DNA from: Saccharibacillus soli | Lineage (GTDB): Bacteria > Bacillota > Bacilli > Paenibacillales > Paenibacillaceae | Assembly: GCA_002189105.1 (NCBI GenBank) | Contig: NIOB01000001.1 | Coordinates: 1,116,001-1,180,000 of the forward strand | DNA: 64,000 nt | Direction of reading: 5' to 3' | Shown: positions 51,109 to 59,492 of the stretch, in pieces | Numbering within the stretch: position 1 is the first letter of the stretch | Layout: each line of letters starts with the position of its first letter | Program-made: the position numbers and the translations under genes | Notes under the pieces: generated by a model | The model's database searches: none | What the model saw: the letters and a program-made list of their open reading frames with translations, nothing else | Told to the model about the DNA's origin: nothing

Positions 51109-52311
51109 TTAATCCCGACCTATTGGTGGAACTTGAACAACCGAAAACCGATCCAATCCTTGAACCAACACCTTGTTGTCTTGGAAAAGGAGGGCGATGG
51201 CATCTTGCTCTTTTGTGGAAGCCGACACCTGAAGATTCACGGTTTCTAGATCGAATACCGAGACGGTTCCGCTTTTCGACAAAGCGGCAAAGCTTTTGCC
51301 GTACGCAGCCAGCTTTTTGATGGGTCCTTTTAATTCCGCTATAGTCTCGGGTTTCGTCTCGGAAGGAGCGTTGACTGGAATCCGCTGAATATCTCCTGAA
51401 TGTTCGCCTCTTTGCACGATATAGAAATAACCGTCAGCCATCATCACTGTCTCTGCCGACATGCCGCCCATAAAATCGACCGGAATATAATTGAAGAGTT
51501 TGACGACTTTGCCGGTCTTCGGATCGATCTGGTCGATACTCGCCGCATATCCCTGATCCATACTGATCGGAATATTGCGGGCATACAGATAACCGCCGGC
51601 GTATCCCAGGATTCCGTCATGGTCGCCTTCGGCTTCCCAAAGCTGCTTACCCGTCTGTCCATCATATGCTCGCAAGATTTGTCTCATGTAAGCGCCTGAT
51701 TCGACGGACAGGCTGAAGATCTGATTTCCGCGAATATCTTGAATCAACCCTTCAAATTTTGGGAAGCTGGCAATCTTCTTGCCGTTTGCTGCGCTGGTCT
51801 TGGTCAGTCCTTTGGCATCATTGATATAAAGCGTCGTTCCCGAAAGCATAAAATTGTCTACCGTGTAGTCTTGAGAAGATTTCGAGGGCTTACCCGGCGC
51901 ATCTTTCGTCCAAACCACTTTGCCCGTCTTTGCATTCATTTTAACGATTTTCCCTTGGGTTGTTGCAATGAAAAGGGATTGGTTCAGAAGGACTGGCTGC
52001 GCAGCCAATTTGGCAGAATAAGTCCATTTGATTTTGCCTTTTGAGGCATCGGCAGCGGTGAATTTGGAACCAGCCTGGTAATACACAACGTTTCCGCTGA
52101 GGAGAGGGCGCATAGAGTCGGCAGATCGGCTCCAAGCGGGTAGAGAACTTCCTTCAGGCGGCGTTAGTTGGACATTGAGATCCGTTTGAACAGGAGCTGC
52201 CTGCGCTGGAGTTCCGGCATAGGCGCCGAAAGTTCCGGCCAGAAGAACAGCTGCCAGACCCGTTTTCAAATGTCGATGGGCCAGATTGGAAGATAGCGTA
52301 ACTCTTTTCAT
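51109..52311 (-). CDS. Secreted PQQ-like beta-propeller repeat protein
   Basis: A 400-residue exported protein. The signal peptide (about residues 1-35) has a Lys/Arg start, a hydrophobic core (LAAVLLAGTFGAYAG) and cleavage near AQA-AP. The rest is a run of PQQ-like blades with T/N-x-K-T/S-G-K-V/I-x-W motifs (ASKGKIKWTYS, NAKTGKVVWTKD, DGQTGKQLWEAE, DPKTGKVVKLF). No catalytic residues of a quinoprotein dehydrogenase are seen, so it is probably a binding or structural scaffold at the cell surface. The ATG at 52311 has TAGGAGG 7 bases upstream. A relative lies at 62708. Confidence 0.82.
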   Translation of the reverse strand: MKRVTLSSNLAHRHLKTGLAAVLLAGTFGAYAGTPAQAAPVQTDLNVQLTPPEGSSLPAWSRSADSMRPLLSGNVVYYQAGSKFTAADASKGKIKWTYSAKLAAQPVLLNQSLFIATTQGKIVKMNAKTGKVVWTKDAPGKPSKSSQDYTVDNFMLSGTTLYINDAKGLTKTSAANGKKIASFPKFEGLIQDIRGNQIFSLSVESGAYMRQILRAYDGQTGKQLWEAEGDHDGILGYAGGYLYARNIPISMDQGYAASIDQIDPKTGKVVKLFNYIPVDFMGGMSAETVMMADGYFYIVQRGEHSGDIQRIPVNAPSETKPETIAELKGPIKKLAAYGKSFAALSKSGTVSVFDLETVNLQVSASTKEQDAIALLFQDNKVLVQGLDRFSVVQVPPIGRD

Positions 52312-52454
52312 TAAAAAACCTCCTAGAAAATGTAGAATGAGAGCATACTTCATAGACTGTCGAATGTGGTAGAAAGTTGCGCCTTTATAAAAAACAATTG
52401 GAACTCATGGGAATAACCTCTTATTTTTAAAAGGTCAAATTATCTCACACTATT

Positions 52455-52483
52455 TAGTTTACATAATATAAATTATGTTTAAA
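52455..52483. repeat. Palindromic repeat copy C
   Basis: TAGTTTACATAATATAAATTATGTTTAA: left arm TTTACATAAT, right arm AATTATGTTTAA. It lies in the divergent spacer between the beta-propeller and acyl-CoA ligase genes. Confidence 0.65.
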
Positions 52484-52548
52484 ATAAATCTTGATTGTTA
52501 AACAAAGTTCTAAACGCCTCATTGTTAACCAAAAATATTTATCATGAG

Positions 52549-52609
52549 TTTACATTTGATGAAGTCTCTTTTATAATGCATTCATTAGTCCGATTGCTTG
52601 AACAATCGG
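52549..52609 (+). promoter_or_regulatory. Promoter and inverted repeat before the acyl-elongation operon
   Basis: TTTACA (52549-52554), 17-base spacer, TATAAT (52572-52577). Close after the start point, CCGATTG-cttgaa-CAATCGG (52590-52609) is a perfect 7-base inverted repeat, a possible operator or leader hairpin. Confidence 0.68.
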
Positions 52610-52653
52610 CTTGGATTTTCAAATGAACTAACATCCAAATTGAAATTCGGCAG

Positions 52654-54183
52654 GTGATTATCATTTCTCATCCGATCCATATCCTTGAAGGTTTCCTGAA
52701 ACACACCGAGCAAATGCCGGAAAAAGTGGCGATAACCGTTGGAGAACAGTCATATGGCTATCGCTTTCTGAGAGCAAGAATGGAAGCTGTGGCAGAGGGG
52801 CTTCGACAATCCGACTGCGTACCTGGAAATATAGCGATTGTTGCAGGCAACCGAATCGAATTCATTGAGATGCTATTGGGAGCGATCTATGCGGGTTGTG
52901 TACCGGTTCTGATGGATGTTAAATGGAACAACAAAACGTTGGTAGAGGCTCTTACCAGGTGCAGACCCAGAATAATCGCCGGAGAGTCACCGTCAATCCA
53001 GCCTTTGGGCGGACCAAAGATGTCGGGTTTTGGACTTACTTTTTCCGACTCCCGACAAACCGTGAGCTACAGCAGCTGGATCTCCTCATTAGAAAAAATG
53101 AAAGGTTCAATCTCGTTTAATAAAAAACTCTTTATCGGGTATACCTCGGGGACGACTGGAAGTCCTAAAGCCTATACCCGAACCCATTCGTCCTGGCTGC
53201 GAAGTTTCGAGGCTTCGGCACGAGCTTTTTGCCTGGCTGATTATGAACAAGTGTCGGCACCTGGTCCATTGGTTCACTCTCTGACGCTGTTCACTCTGAT
53301 GCAATCGCTCCACAACGGCACGACTTTCCATATGTTTGAACGATTCGATGCAGCGGAACTCTTGAAGGTATGCACGACTTTTCCCGGTATGGCGCTGCAC
53401 GTTGTGCCCGCCATGATCGATTCTCTGACGACACTCGCTGAGTTTACCCAGACTCAAGTACCTATCGGTGCACTCATCAGCTCAGGGAGTTCCTGGAGCG
53501 AACAATCCAAGCAGCGCTGCCGCGATCTTTTTCCCAACACTGCACTTTACGAATATTATGGTTCCTCGGAAGCAAGTTACATCAGTTATAGAGATGCGAG
53601 GGAGCCAGATCGGATCGGTGCCCTGGGACGTCCCTTCCAAGGTGTAGAAATCTCCATCCGCGATGAACATTTCCATGAAGTGCCTCCCGGAGAGATCGGA
53701 CAGCTGTATGTACGAAGCGACATGATCTTTACTGGTTATGGCGCATCCCAGAAGGAGCTGCTCAATAAAGAACAGAGTGCGCTCTTGCAGGATGGTTGGC
53801 TGCGCACAGGGGACGAAGTGTACGGCGACGCAGAAAACGGCCTTTATCTGGCGGGTCGTTCGGGCAATCTTATCAAAAGCGGGGGTCTCAAAGTGTTTCC
53901 CGAGGAAGTCGAGGCCGTTCTCCAACGTATGCCTGAAATTGAGCAAGCGGTCGTCTTCGGCGAGTTGGACGAACGATGGGGAGAACGAGTCGTAGCGATG
54001 GTGCGCTGGCGATCCGAAGGACAGCGACGCACGCTAGGGGAGATTCGACAGTTCTGTTTGGCCTATCTGGAGAGCTACAAAATCCCCAAACAGCTGATCG
54101 AAACGGATAGCTTTCCCTATACGCCTAGTGGAAAAATCGCCCGTCAGCAGCTTAAAAAGCAAGTGGGAGGGAGAGCGGAGTGA
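52654..54183 (+). CDS. AMP-dependent acyl-CoA ligase (YhfT-like)
   Basis: A 509-residue adenylate-forming ligase. P-loop-type motif YTSGTTGSPKAYTRTHSSW (core A3), YYGSSEASYISY (A5), GWLRTGDEVYGDAENGLYLAGRSGNLIKSGGLKVFPEEVE (A7-A8), and the C-terminal PYTPSGKIARQQL (A10 Lys). It should activate a carboxylic acid as an acyl-AMP and transfer it to CoA. It resembles B. subtilis YhfT, which sits beside the thiolase YhfS, as here. The start is unclear: GTG 52654 has no good site, whereas AGGTGA just before an ATT at 52663 is better placed. It overlaps the thiolase gene by 4 bases. Confidence 0.85.
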   Translation: MIIISHPIHILEGFLKHTEQMPEKVAITVGEQSYGYRFLRARMEAVAEGLRQSDCVPGNIAIVAGNRIEFIEMLLGAIYAGCVPVLMDVKWNNKTLVEALTRCRPRIIAGESPSIQPLGGPKMSGFGLTFSDSRQTVSYSSWISSLEKMKGSISFNKKLFIGYTSGTTGSPKAYTRTHSSWLRSFEASARAFCLADYEQVSAPGPLVHSLTLFTLMQSLHNGTTFHMFERFDAAELLKVCTTFPGMALHVVPAMIDSLTTLAEFTQTQVPIGALISSGSSWSEQSKQRCRDLFPNTALYEYYGSSEASYISYRDAREPDRIGALGRPFQGVEISIRDEHFHEVPPGEIGQLYVRSDMIFTGYGASQKELLNKEQSALLQDGWLRTGDEVYGDAENGLYLAGRSGNLIKSGGLKVFPEEVEAVLQRMPEIEQAVVFGELDERWGERVVAMVRWRSEGQRRTLGEIRQFCLAYLESYKIPKQLIETDSFPYTPSGKIARQQLKKQVGGRAE

Positions 54184-55340
54184 GGGAGGCGATGATCGTG
54201 TTGGCCAGAAGGACGCCCATCGGACGAGCGGGCGGAGCACTGCGTCCATTAGAACCTGAAAAACTGCTGGCTCCGCTCATTTCTGCGATCTTGTCCACCG
54301 TTCCTATACCCCCTTCATCCATTGATGATGTCATCATCGGAAATACTATAGGGCCAGGTGGCAACATCGGGAGATTGGCTGCTCTTGAGAGCGGCCTTCC
54401 GGTGTCGGTTCCAGGCATGACCGTAGATCGCCAGTGTGGATCGGGATTGGAAGCCGTTAATCTGGCGGCCAGGTTGATCCAAAGCGGAGCTGGAGAGGTA
54501 TATTTGGCGGGAGGAGTCGAAAGTGTGAGTCGGGCGCCGTGGAAAATGGCCAAACCTGAAACGCCAACAGGAATACCTTCCATTTATACACGTGCCCGCT
54601 TTATCCCGGAGCGTTACGGCGATCCTGACATGGGAATAGCCGCTGAGAATGTCGCCCGGAAATACAACATATCTCGGGCAGAACAGGATAAGTACGCGCT
54701 AAACAGCCACCGTAAGGCCGTACATGCCCAGCTCACCGGCCGTTTCGAGCAGGAGATCGTTCCACTCGACGTTCAAGGCAACAAAATCGGCGCTGATGAA
54801 TGTCCGAGAGCGACCACAAGCTTGAAGCAATTGGAGGAACTGAAGCCGGTTTTTGCGGAAGACGGCACCGTGACAGCGGGCAATGCCTGTCCCCTCAACG
54901 ATGGAGCCGCTCTGGTGCTGCTGATGTCGAGTGATGGGTGCCGGAAGATGAAACTGCGCCCGGTCATGAAATGGGTTGACGCCCAGGCCTCGGGTGTTGA
55001 CCCGCAGCTTCTGGGGATCGGTCCTGTCCCAGCGGTGCGAACCTTGTTGGAACGTCACAAGCTAACAGCATCGGATCTGGATTATATGGAGTTTAATGAG
55101 GCTTTTGCTTCCCAGACTCTTGCTTCGCTGCGCCTGCTGCACATTCCTGAGAATCGAGTGAACCGAGCTGGTGGGGCGCTGGCGTTGGGACATCCCTATG
55201 GAGCATCTGGCGCCATCCTCATCACGCGATTATACGCTGAAATGCTGCAACATCCCTTTCGACGGGGCATGGCTGCAATGGGTATTGGAGGCGGCATGGG
55301 ATTGGCCGCCCTGGTGGAGGCTGTCGAATGGGAGAGCTGA
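54180..55340 (+). CDS. Thiolase-like protein (YhfS type) lacking the second catalytic Cys
   Basis: A 386-residue thiolase. The nucleophile Cys is in MTVDRQCGSGLEAV, and the His-containing NEAFASQ and GGALALGHPYGASGA boxes are intact. At the C-terminus, where active biosynthetic thiolases read L-C-I-G-G-G-x-G, the sequence is MGIGGGMG, so the base Cys is Gly. That Cys deprotonates the second acyl-CoA for Claisen condensation in standard thiolases; the protein may therefore work differently, or by a partner. GTG 54180 with a GGAGGGAGA site overlaps the ligase stop. The operon context points to acyl-chain building. Confidence 0.83.
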   Translation: MREAMIVLARRTPIGRAGGALRPLEPEKLLAPLISAILSTVPIPPSSIDDVIIGNTIGPGGNIGRLAALESGLPVSVPGMTVDRQCGSGLEAVNLAARLIQSGAGEVYLAGGVESVSRAPWKMAKPETPTGIPSIYTRARFIPERYGDPDMGIAAENVARKYNISRAEQDKYALNSHRKAVHAQLTGRFEQEIVPLDVQGNKIGADECPRATTSLKQLEELKPVFAEDGTVTAGNACPLNDGAALVLLMSSDGCRKMKLRPVMKWVDAQASGVDPQLLGIGPVPAVRTLLERHKLTASDLDYMEFNEAFASQTLASLRLLHIPENRVNRAGGALALGHPYGASGAILITRLYAEMLQHPFRRGMAAMGIGGGMGLAALVEAVEWES

Positions 55341-55702
55341 CCTTCACCTACCGGCTTACCTCACAATCTGTTCTCGCCTACGCACGTGCCCTGGACATGC
55401 CGCTCTCTTCACATTCCGGCAGATGGATCGCTCCTCCCACCATGCCAGTCGTCTTCTGGAACATCATCGATGCGCCGTGGCTAAGACCTGATAACAGCTA
55501 TCTTCACGGACGCCAATCTTTTGTTTACGCCAAGCCGCTGCTGGCTGACTCTACACTGGACTGCGTGTTGATTCTCACTCACTCTGAACAGAAGAAGGGG
55601 AGAAGTGGGCCGCTTACGTTATATACACACCTCATGACGTGCAAATGTGAGGGAGAGCATATCCTGAGTGCGGAAACCGTGCTCATTCATTTGAATAATT
55701 AG
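55328..55702 (+). CDS. Hotdog-fold dehydratase-like protein (MaoC N-type)
   Basis: A 124-residue protein resembling MaoC_dehydrat_N: PPTMPVVFWNI, HGRQSFVYAKPLLADSTL and the closing strand LSAETVLIHLNN. The Asp/His pair of an active hydratase is not seen, as in the non-catalytic half of two-domain dehydratases. It overlaps the thiolase gene by 13 bases and uses GGAGG in the thiolase coding sequence. It probably pairs with the next gene product as a heterodimer. Confidence 0.72.
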   Translation: MGELTFTYRLTSQSVLAYARALDMPLSSHSGRWIAPPTMPVVFWNIIDAPWLRPDNSYLHGRQSFVYAKPLLADSTLDCVLILTHSEQKKGRSGPLTLYTHLMTCKCEGEHILSAETVLIHLNN

Positions 55703-55713
55703 CTGGAGGAGAA

Positions 55714-56034
55714 ATGATGAGAATGAAGGTTACACAGGCGGCTATTGACAGATTTGCCGCCGCCTCTGAAGACCATGCTGCCTTGCATAAGCCAAAAGAA
55801 AACAAGAGGTCTATCGCGCACGGCATGTATATCATGGGCGCTGCCCTCTCCATGTACACTAAACTTCAGCCCAAACGCTGGATTCGATGTTATGAGATGC
55901 AATTTGTTAGCCCTGTGTATGCAGAGACGGAAATTTGTATGGTTTATAACGAAACGCAGAGCGGGATCGAAGTGATCGTCACATCGGAATACGGAGAGAC
56001 GGTCGCAAGAGGAGTCTTTTATGCAGAAGGATAG
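55714..56034 (+). CDS. MaoC-like hotdog hydratase/dehydratase
   Basis: A 106-residue single hotdog domain. The catalytic D-x4-H pair is kept in FAAASEDHAALHKP, and IAHGMYIMG follows, both marks of MaoC-type (R)-specific enoyl-CoA hydratases. GGAGGAGAA precedes the ATG. It overlaps the next gene by 14 bases. Together with the preceding non-catalytic hotdog it should form a 3-hydroxyacyl-CoA dehydratase. Confidence 0.78.
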   Translation: MMRMKVTQAAIDRFAAASEDHAALHKPKENKRSIAHGMYIMGAALSMYTKLQPKRWIRCYEMQFVSPVYAETEICMVYNETQSGIEVIVTSEYGETVARGVFYAEG

Positions 56035-56872
56035 GGGCCAGGATTTGAGCAAAACCATTCTGATTACGGGGTCCACCCGTGGAATCGGTCGTGCTCTGGC
56101 GCTCGAATTGGCGGCATACGGCAGCCGAGTCATCGTTAACGGGCTTCGGCAGCGGGAGGTGGATCGGGTTGTAGAAGAGATTACGGAGCAGAATGGAGAG
56201 GCCTGGGGGGTGCAGGCAGACGTATCCAACCCTGACGAAGTGACGCTGCTTGTGGAGGCCACGGTGAAGAAATACGGCACAATCGACATGCTCATTCATA
56301 ACGCAGGCAATCTGCGTGACCGCAAGATTAGGAACATGACTGACGAGGATTGGCACGACGTGTTGAACGTCCATCTCACCGGAGCCTTCTATTGCATACG
56401 CCGCGCACTGCCCTATTTGTCGGCAAGAGGAGGAGACATTCTGCTTCTGACTTCGACGGCAGGTTTGAAAGGTTCGGTTGGGCAGGCAAACTATAGCGCG
56501 GCGAAAGCCGGGATGCTTGGTCTTGTATGGACGCTGGCGGAGGAATTGAGGCGAGAACATATCCGAATCCACGCCATTGCCCCGGCAGCGCTCACGGACA
56601 TGACACGCCCGGTGATCGAACGCCTAACTGAACGTGCGAGACGGCAGGGTCAACCTTTTCCAGCAGAGTGGCAGGTGGGGGATACCGAGAGCATCGCTCA
56701 ATTTGTCAGACATCTGCTGAGTCAACGAGATCCCGATTTGACGGGGCAAATCTTTGGTGTGAACGGTTCTCGCATAACCTTGTGGCAGAAGCCCTATGCA
56801 AGCTGGCATACCGACGGAGTTGAATCCTTTTTTGCAGAATGGACGCGAAGAGAGCGGGGAGGAAAGGCGTAA
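56021..56872 (+). CDS. SDR 3-ketoacyl reductase-like (FabG type)
   Basis: A 283-residue classical SDR: ITGSTRGIGRALALEL (NADP site), HNAGNLRDR, Ser in LTSTAGLKGS, Tyr and Lys in YSAAKAG. It resembles FabG, which reduces 3-ketoacyl thioesters. A C-terminal extension of about 35 residues (after the SDR core, from ITLWQKPYASW) is longer than in FabG. GAGGAG lies 6 bases before the ATG, inside the hotdog gene. It is placed after dehydratase genes in the same operon. Confidence 0.83.
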   Translation: MQKDRGQDLSKTILITGSTRGIGRALALELAAYGSRVIVNGLRQREVDRVVEEITEQNGEAWGVQADVSNPDEVTLLVEATVKKYGTIDMLIHNAGNLRDRKIRNMTDEDWHDVLNVHLTGAFYCIRRALPYLSARGGDILLLTSTAGLKGSVGQANYSAAKAGMLGLVWTLAEELRREHIRIHAIAPAALTDMTRPVIERLTERARRQGQPFPAEWQVGDTESIAQFVRHLLSQRDPDLTGQIFGVNGSRITLWQKPYASWHTDGVESFFAEWTRRERGGKA

Positions 56873-56873
56873 A

Positions 56874-57848
56874 ATGGACTGGGAGACGCGCATCACTCGG
56901 TTGTTACAGATTCAATATCCGATCCTGCAAGGAGGGCTTGCCTATCTGGGTGACGCGACTCTTGCTGCGGCTGTGTCGGAAGCAGGTGGACTGGGACAAA
57001 TCACCGCCATGGGCCTGCCTGACGCAGCTTCGCTGCGCCGGGAAATCCGGTTGGTTCGCCGGCTGACGTCGCATCCATTCGGGGTCAATATCGCGCTTGG
57101 GATGCCGCAGGCAGATGTGGCCGAACGGTTGCGGATTGTGATCGAGGAGAAAGTGCCTGTGGTGTCCTTGAGTGGAGGCGATCCCTCTCCATGGATGGCG
57201 CAGCTTCATTCCCTTCATGTGGTGACGCTTGTGCTGGTCAGCTCCCGCAGACAGGCTCTGAAGGCGGAGCAGTCGGGGGCGTCCGCCGTTGTGGCGGTCG
57301 GGCATGAAGGAGGAGGGCATGTCGGACGAGATGGTGTAGGCACCATGGTGCTGGTTCCGGCCATCGTGGATGCCGTTCATATTCCTGTTATTGCCGCAGG
57401 CGGAATCGCCGATGGACGCGGTTGGATGGCTGCCCAGGCACTCGGTGCGGAGGGGGTGATGATGGGGACGCGCTGGATTGCCACTCAGGAATGTACACAA
57501 GCTTCCCCGTCGTATCAAACGGCTTTGCTTCACAGCACAGAGGCCGACACCGTGGTTCTCAAAGCATCCCTAGGTTCTCCCGGACGGGCACTAAGTAATG
57601 TCTTTTCTCGCAGCGTTGCAGATAGGGAAAAGAAGACCCCTGGAGACCCTGCAATCCGAAATCTGCTGCGAAGTCGTATAAACAAACGCTGGATTCACGA
57701 AGGTATAGAGGAAGAAGGGTTCGGTTGGGCAGGGCAGGCAGTGGGGCTGATTGATCGCGTTCTGCCGGCTGCCGAATTGATCCGCAGGATGGTGCAAGAA
57801 GCTGAGGAGATTCGTCAAATGTGGGGAGCCTGCAATTCAACAAGGTGA
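56874..57848 (+). CDS. FabK/nitronate monooxygenase-like flavoprotein
   Basis: A 324-residue FMN (beta/alpha)8 protein. QGGLAYLGDATLAAAVSEAGGLG is the N-terminal signature shared by FabK enoyl reductases and nitronate monooxygenases; GHEGGGHVGRDG carries the active-site His; VIAAGGIADGRGWMAAQALGAEGVMMGTRW is the FMN phosphate site. In this operon an enoyl-thioester reductase role (FabK-like) fits best. ATG 56874 lies 1 base after the SDR stop and has GGGGAGGAAAGG. It is the last gene of the operon. Confidence 0.8.
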   Translation: MDWETRITRLLQIQYPILQGGLAYLGDATLAAAVSEAGGLGQITAMGLPDAASLRREIRLVRRLTSHPFGVNIALGMPQADVAERLRIVIEEKVPVVSLSGGDPSPWMAQLHSLHVVTLVLVSSRRQALKAEQSGASAVVAVGHEGGGHVGRDGVGTMVLVPAIVDAVHIPVIAAGGIADGRGWMAAQALGAEGVMMGTRWIATQECTQASPSYQTALLHSTEADTVVLKASLGSPGRALSNVFSRSVADREKKTPGDPAIRNLLRSRINKRWIHEGIEEEGFGWAGQAVGLIDRVLPAAELIRRMVQEAEEIRQMWGACNSTR

Positions 57849-57934
57849 ATAAAATCGGATTTGAAGGATTGATTTTTCACTTCACATGGCGTACACTGAC
57901 CTACAACAACCATCCACACTCACAAGCTAGGAAT

Positions 57935-58204
57935 GGAAAAAGTAGCGGAAATTAGAGTCATATCAGCGAGCCGGCGATTGGTGCGAGGTCCGGCATGACG
58001 ACATTCCGTGAATGGGTCCATTCGCTTCGGTCTGAACATCGCAGATGCGATCAGTAGGCGCCGACGGCATCCCTCCGTTATCTCGGGGAACCCCGTTAGT
58101 CGTCTTGACGGGTCCAAGAGCGACCATACGGTCGAAATTCGGGTGGTACCGCGGAGCATATACAGACACTTCGTCCCTTGTTAGGGATGGAGTGTCTTTT
58201 TTGC
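57935..58204 (+). promoter_or_regulatory. Tryptophan T-box leader of trpS
   Basis: A T-box riboswitch. The stem I region contains the specifier sequence GAATGGGT, with TGG (58013-58015) fitting a tRNA-Trp anticodon. The conserved T-box sequence GGGTGGTACCGCGGAG is at 58141-58156, and a terminator hairpin AGACACT ... AGTGTCT with six T follows at 58164-58202. Uncharged tRNA-Trp should block termination and raise trpS expression. Confidence 0.93.
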
Positions 58205-58268
58205 GTCGTTCAGGTCTCGCGGAGAGTGAATAGCGTCAAGGTTGAAAACAGAGAGGAAGAGGATCGAC

Positions 58269-59282
58269 ATGACACAAACAGGTGCAGGAAATGTGAAAAA
58301 ACGTATTTTGTCAGGAATTAAACCAAGTGGAGAGTTGAATATCGGCGGGTATGCAGGGGCACTTCGTCAATTTGTCGAGGATCAGCATGAATATGAAAGT
58401 TTCTTTTTTGTGCCGGATCTGCACGCCATTACTGTTGCTCAAGATCCACAAGAGCTGCATCGACGTTCACGGGAGATTGCGGCTTATTATGTCGCAGCGG
58501 GGATTGATCCGGACAAGTCCGTCATTTTCCTGCAATCCCAGGTTCCCGCACATGCAGAACTGGGATGGATCATGGAGACACAGGCTTATTTCGGTGAATT
58601 GAACCGGATGACGCAGTTTAAGGAAAAGTCCGACGGCAAAGAAGGCGTTAGCTCGGCATTGTTCACGTACCCTGCGCTGATGGCGTCCGATATTCTGCTG
58701 TATGGTGCGACGCATGTTCCGGTTGGCGAAGATCAGACTCAGCATCTGGAATTGACCCGCGATCTGGCACAGCGTTTTAACAATCGTTTTGGCCAGACTT
58801 TCGTCGTGCCGGAAGCGGTCGTACAGGAAGTGGGATGCCGCGTGATGGGACTGGATGATCCGCACAAGAAGATGAGCAAGAGCAATCCCAACAAAGGCAG
58901 CTATATCCTGATGCTGGATGAGCCGGATGTCATTCGTAAAAAGCTGTCTCGTGCGGTGACAGACTCCGAAGGACAGGTGCGCTACGATTGGGAGAGTAAG
59001 CCTGCGGTCAGCAACCTGATCGAAATCTATTCGGTGTTCAGCGGTGAGACAACGGATGCCATCGAACGGCGATTTGAAGGGCAGGGCTATGGGGCGTTCA
59101 AAAAAGAACTGGCCGAGGTAGTCGTGGAGAAACTCGCGCCGATTCAGCAGCGGTTCCATGAGATCGTCGATTCGACCGAACTGGATGGGATTCTCAAGCG
59201 TGGAGCAGCACGGGCTGCGGAAGAGGCTAACAAAACGCTTCTGGCAGCGAAAAAAGCGATGGGATTCGTAACCTTTGATTGA
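58269..59282 (+). CDS. trpS: Tryptophanyl-tRNA synthetase
   Basis: A 337-residue class Ic synthetase that charges tRNA-Trp. The HIGH-type motif is in GIKPSGELNIGGYAGALRQF, and the KMSKS loop is HKKMSKSNPNKGS. The middle region with HVPVGEDQTQHLELTRDLA is typical. Length fits bacterial TrpS. I use ATG 58269 with GAGGAAGAGGA upstream; the frame is open nine codons earlier. Control by the T-box leader is expected. Confidence 0.95.
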   Translation: MTQTGAGNVKKRILSGIKPSGELNIGGYAGALRQFVEDQHEYESFFFVPDLHAITVAQDPQELHRRSREIAAYYVAAGIDPDKSVIFLQSQVPAHAELGWIMETQAYFGELNRMTQFKEKSDGKEGVSSALFTYPALMASDILLYGATHVPVGEDQTQHLELTRDLAQRFNNRFGQTFVVPEAVVQEVGCRVMGLDDPHKKMSKSNPNKGSYILMLDEPDVIRKKLSRAVTDSEGQVRYDWESKPAVSNLIEIYSVFSGETTDAIERRFEGQGYGAFKKELAEVVVEKLAPIQQRFHEIVDSTELDGILKRGAARAAEEANKTLLAAKKAMGFVTFD

Positions 59283-59343
59283 TTATGACAAATGATTGAA
59301 TAAGTAAAATCAAAAATCGGTGTTCATGCTGTATCGGATAGGT

Positions 59344-59376
59344 CACGGTCTGGAAATCAGATCGTGGTTTCTTTTT
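59344..59376 (+). terminator. Intrinsic terminator of trpS
   Basis: CACGGTCTG pairs with CAGATCGTG (one G-T pair), followed by a T run. Confidence 0.8.
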
Positions 59377-59403
59377 AGTTTACATAATAAAATTATAGTA
59401 AAT
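59376..59403. repeat. Palindromic repeat copy D
   Basis: AGTTTACATAAT then AAAATTATAGTAAATA. It matches copy B (51031-51058) at about 25 of 28 positions. It lies upstream of the sigma factor gene. Confidence 0.68.
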
Positions 59404-59439
59404 ATAATTTAGAATATTGATTTTTTTGGGCGAAAAAGC

Positions 59440-59466
59440 GAACTGAATGTGGGTTCAAAGCGTATA
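59440..59466 (+). promoter_or_regulatory. Candidate ECF-type autoregulatory promoter
   Basis: GAACT (59440-59444), a 16-base spacer, then CGTATA (59461-59466), about 27 bases before the sigma factor ATG. This is the spacing and form of ECF -35/-10 elements (GAAC ... CGTA). It would let the sigma factor drive its own operon. Inferred from sequence only. Confidence 0.5.
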
Positions 59467-59492
59467 TCGGGCAGATAAAAGGAGGGGACACT

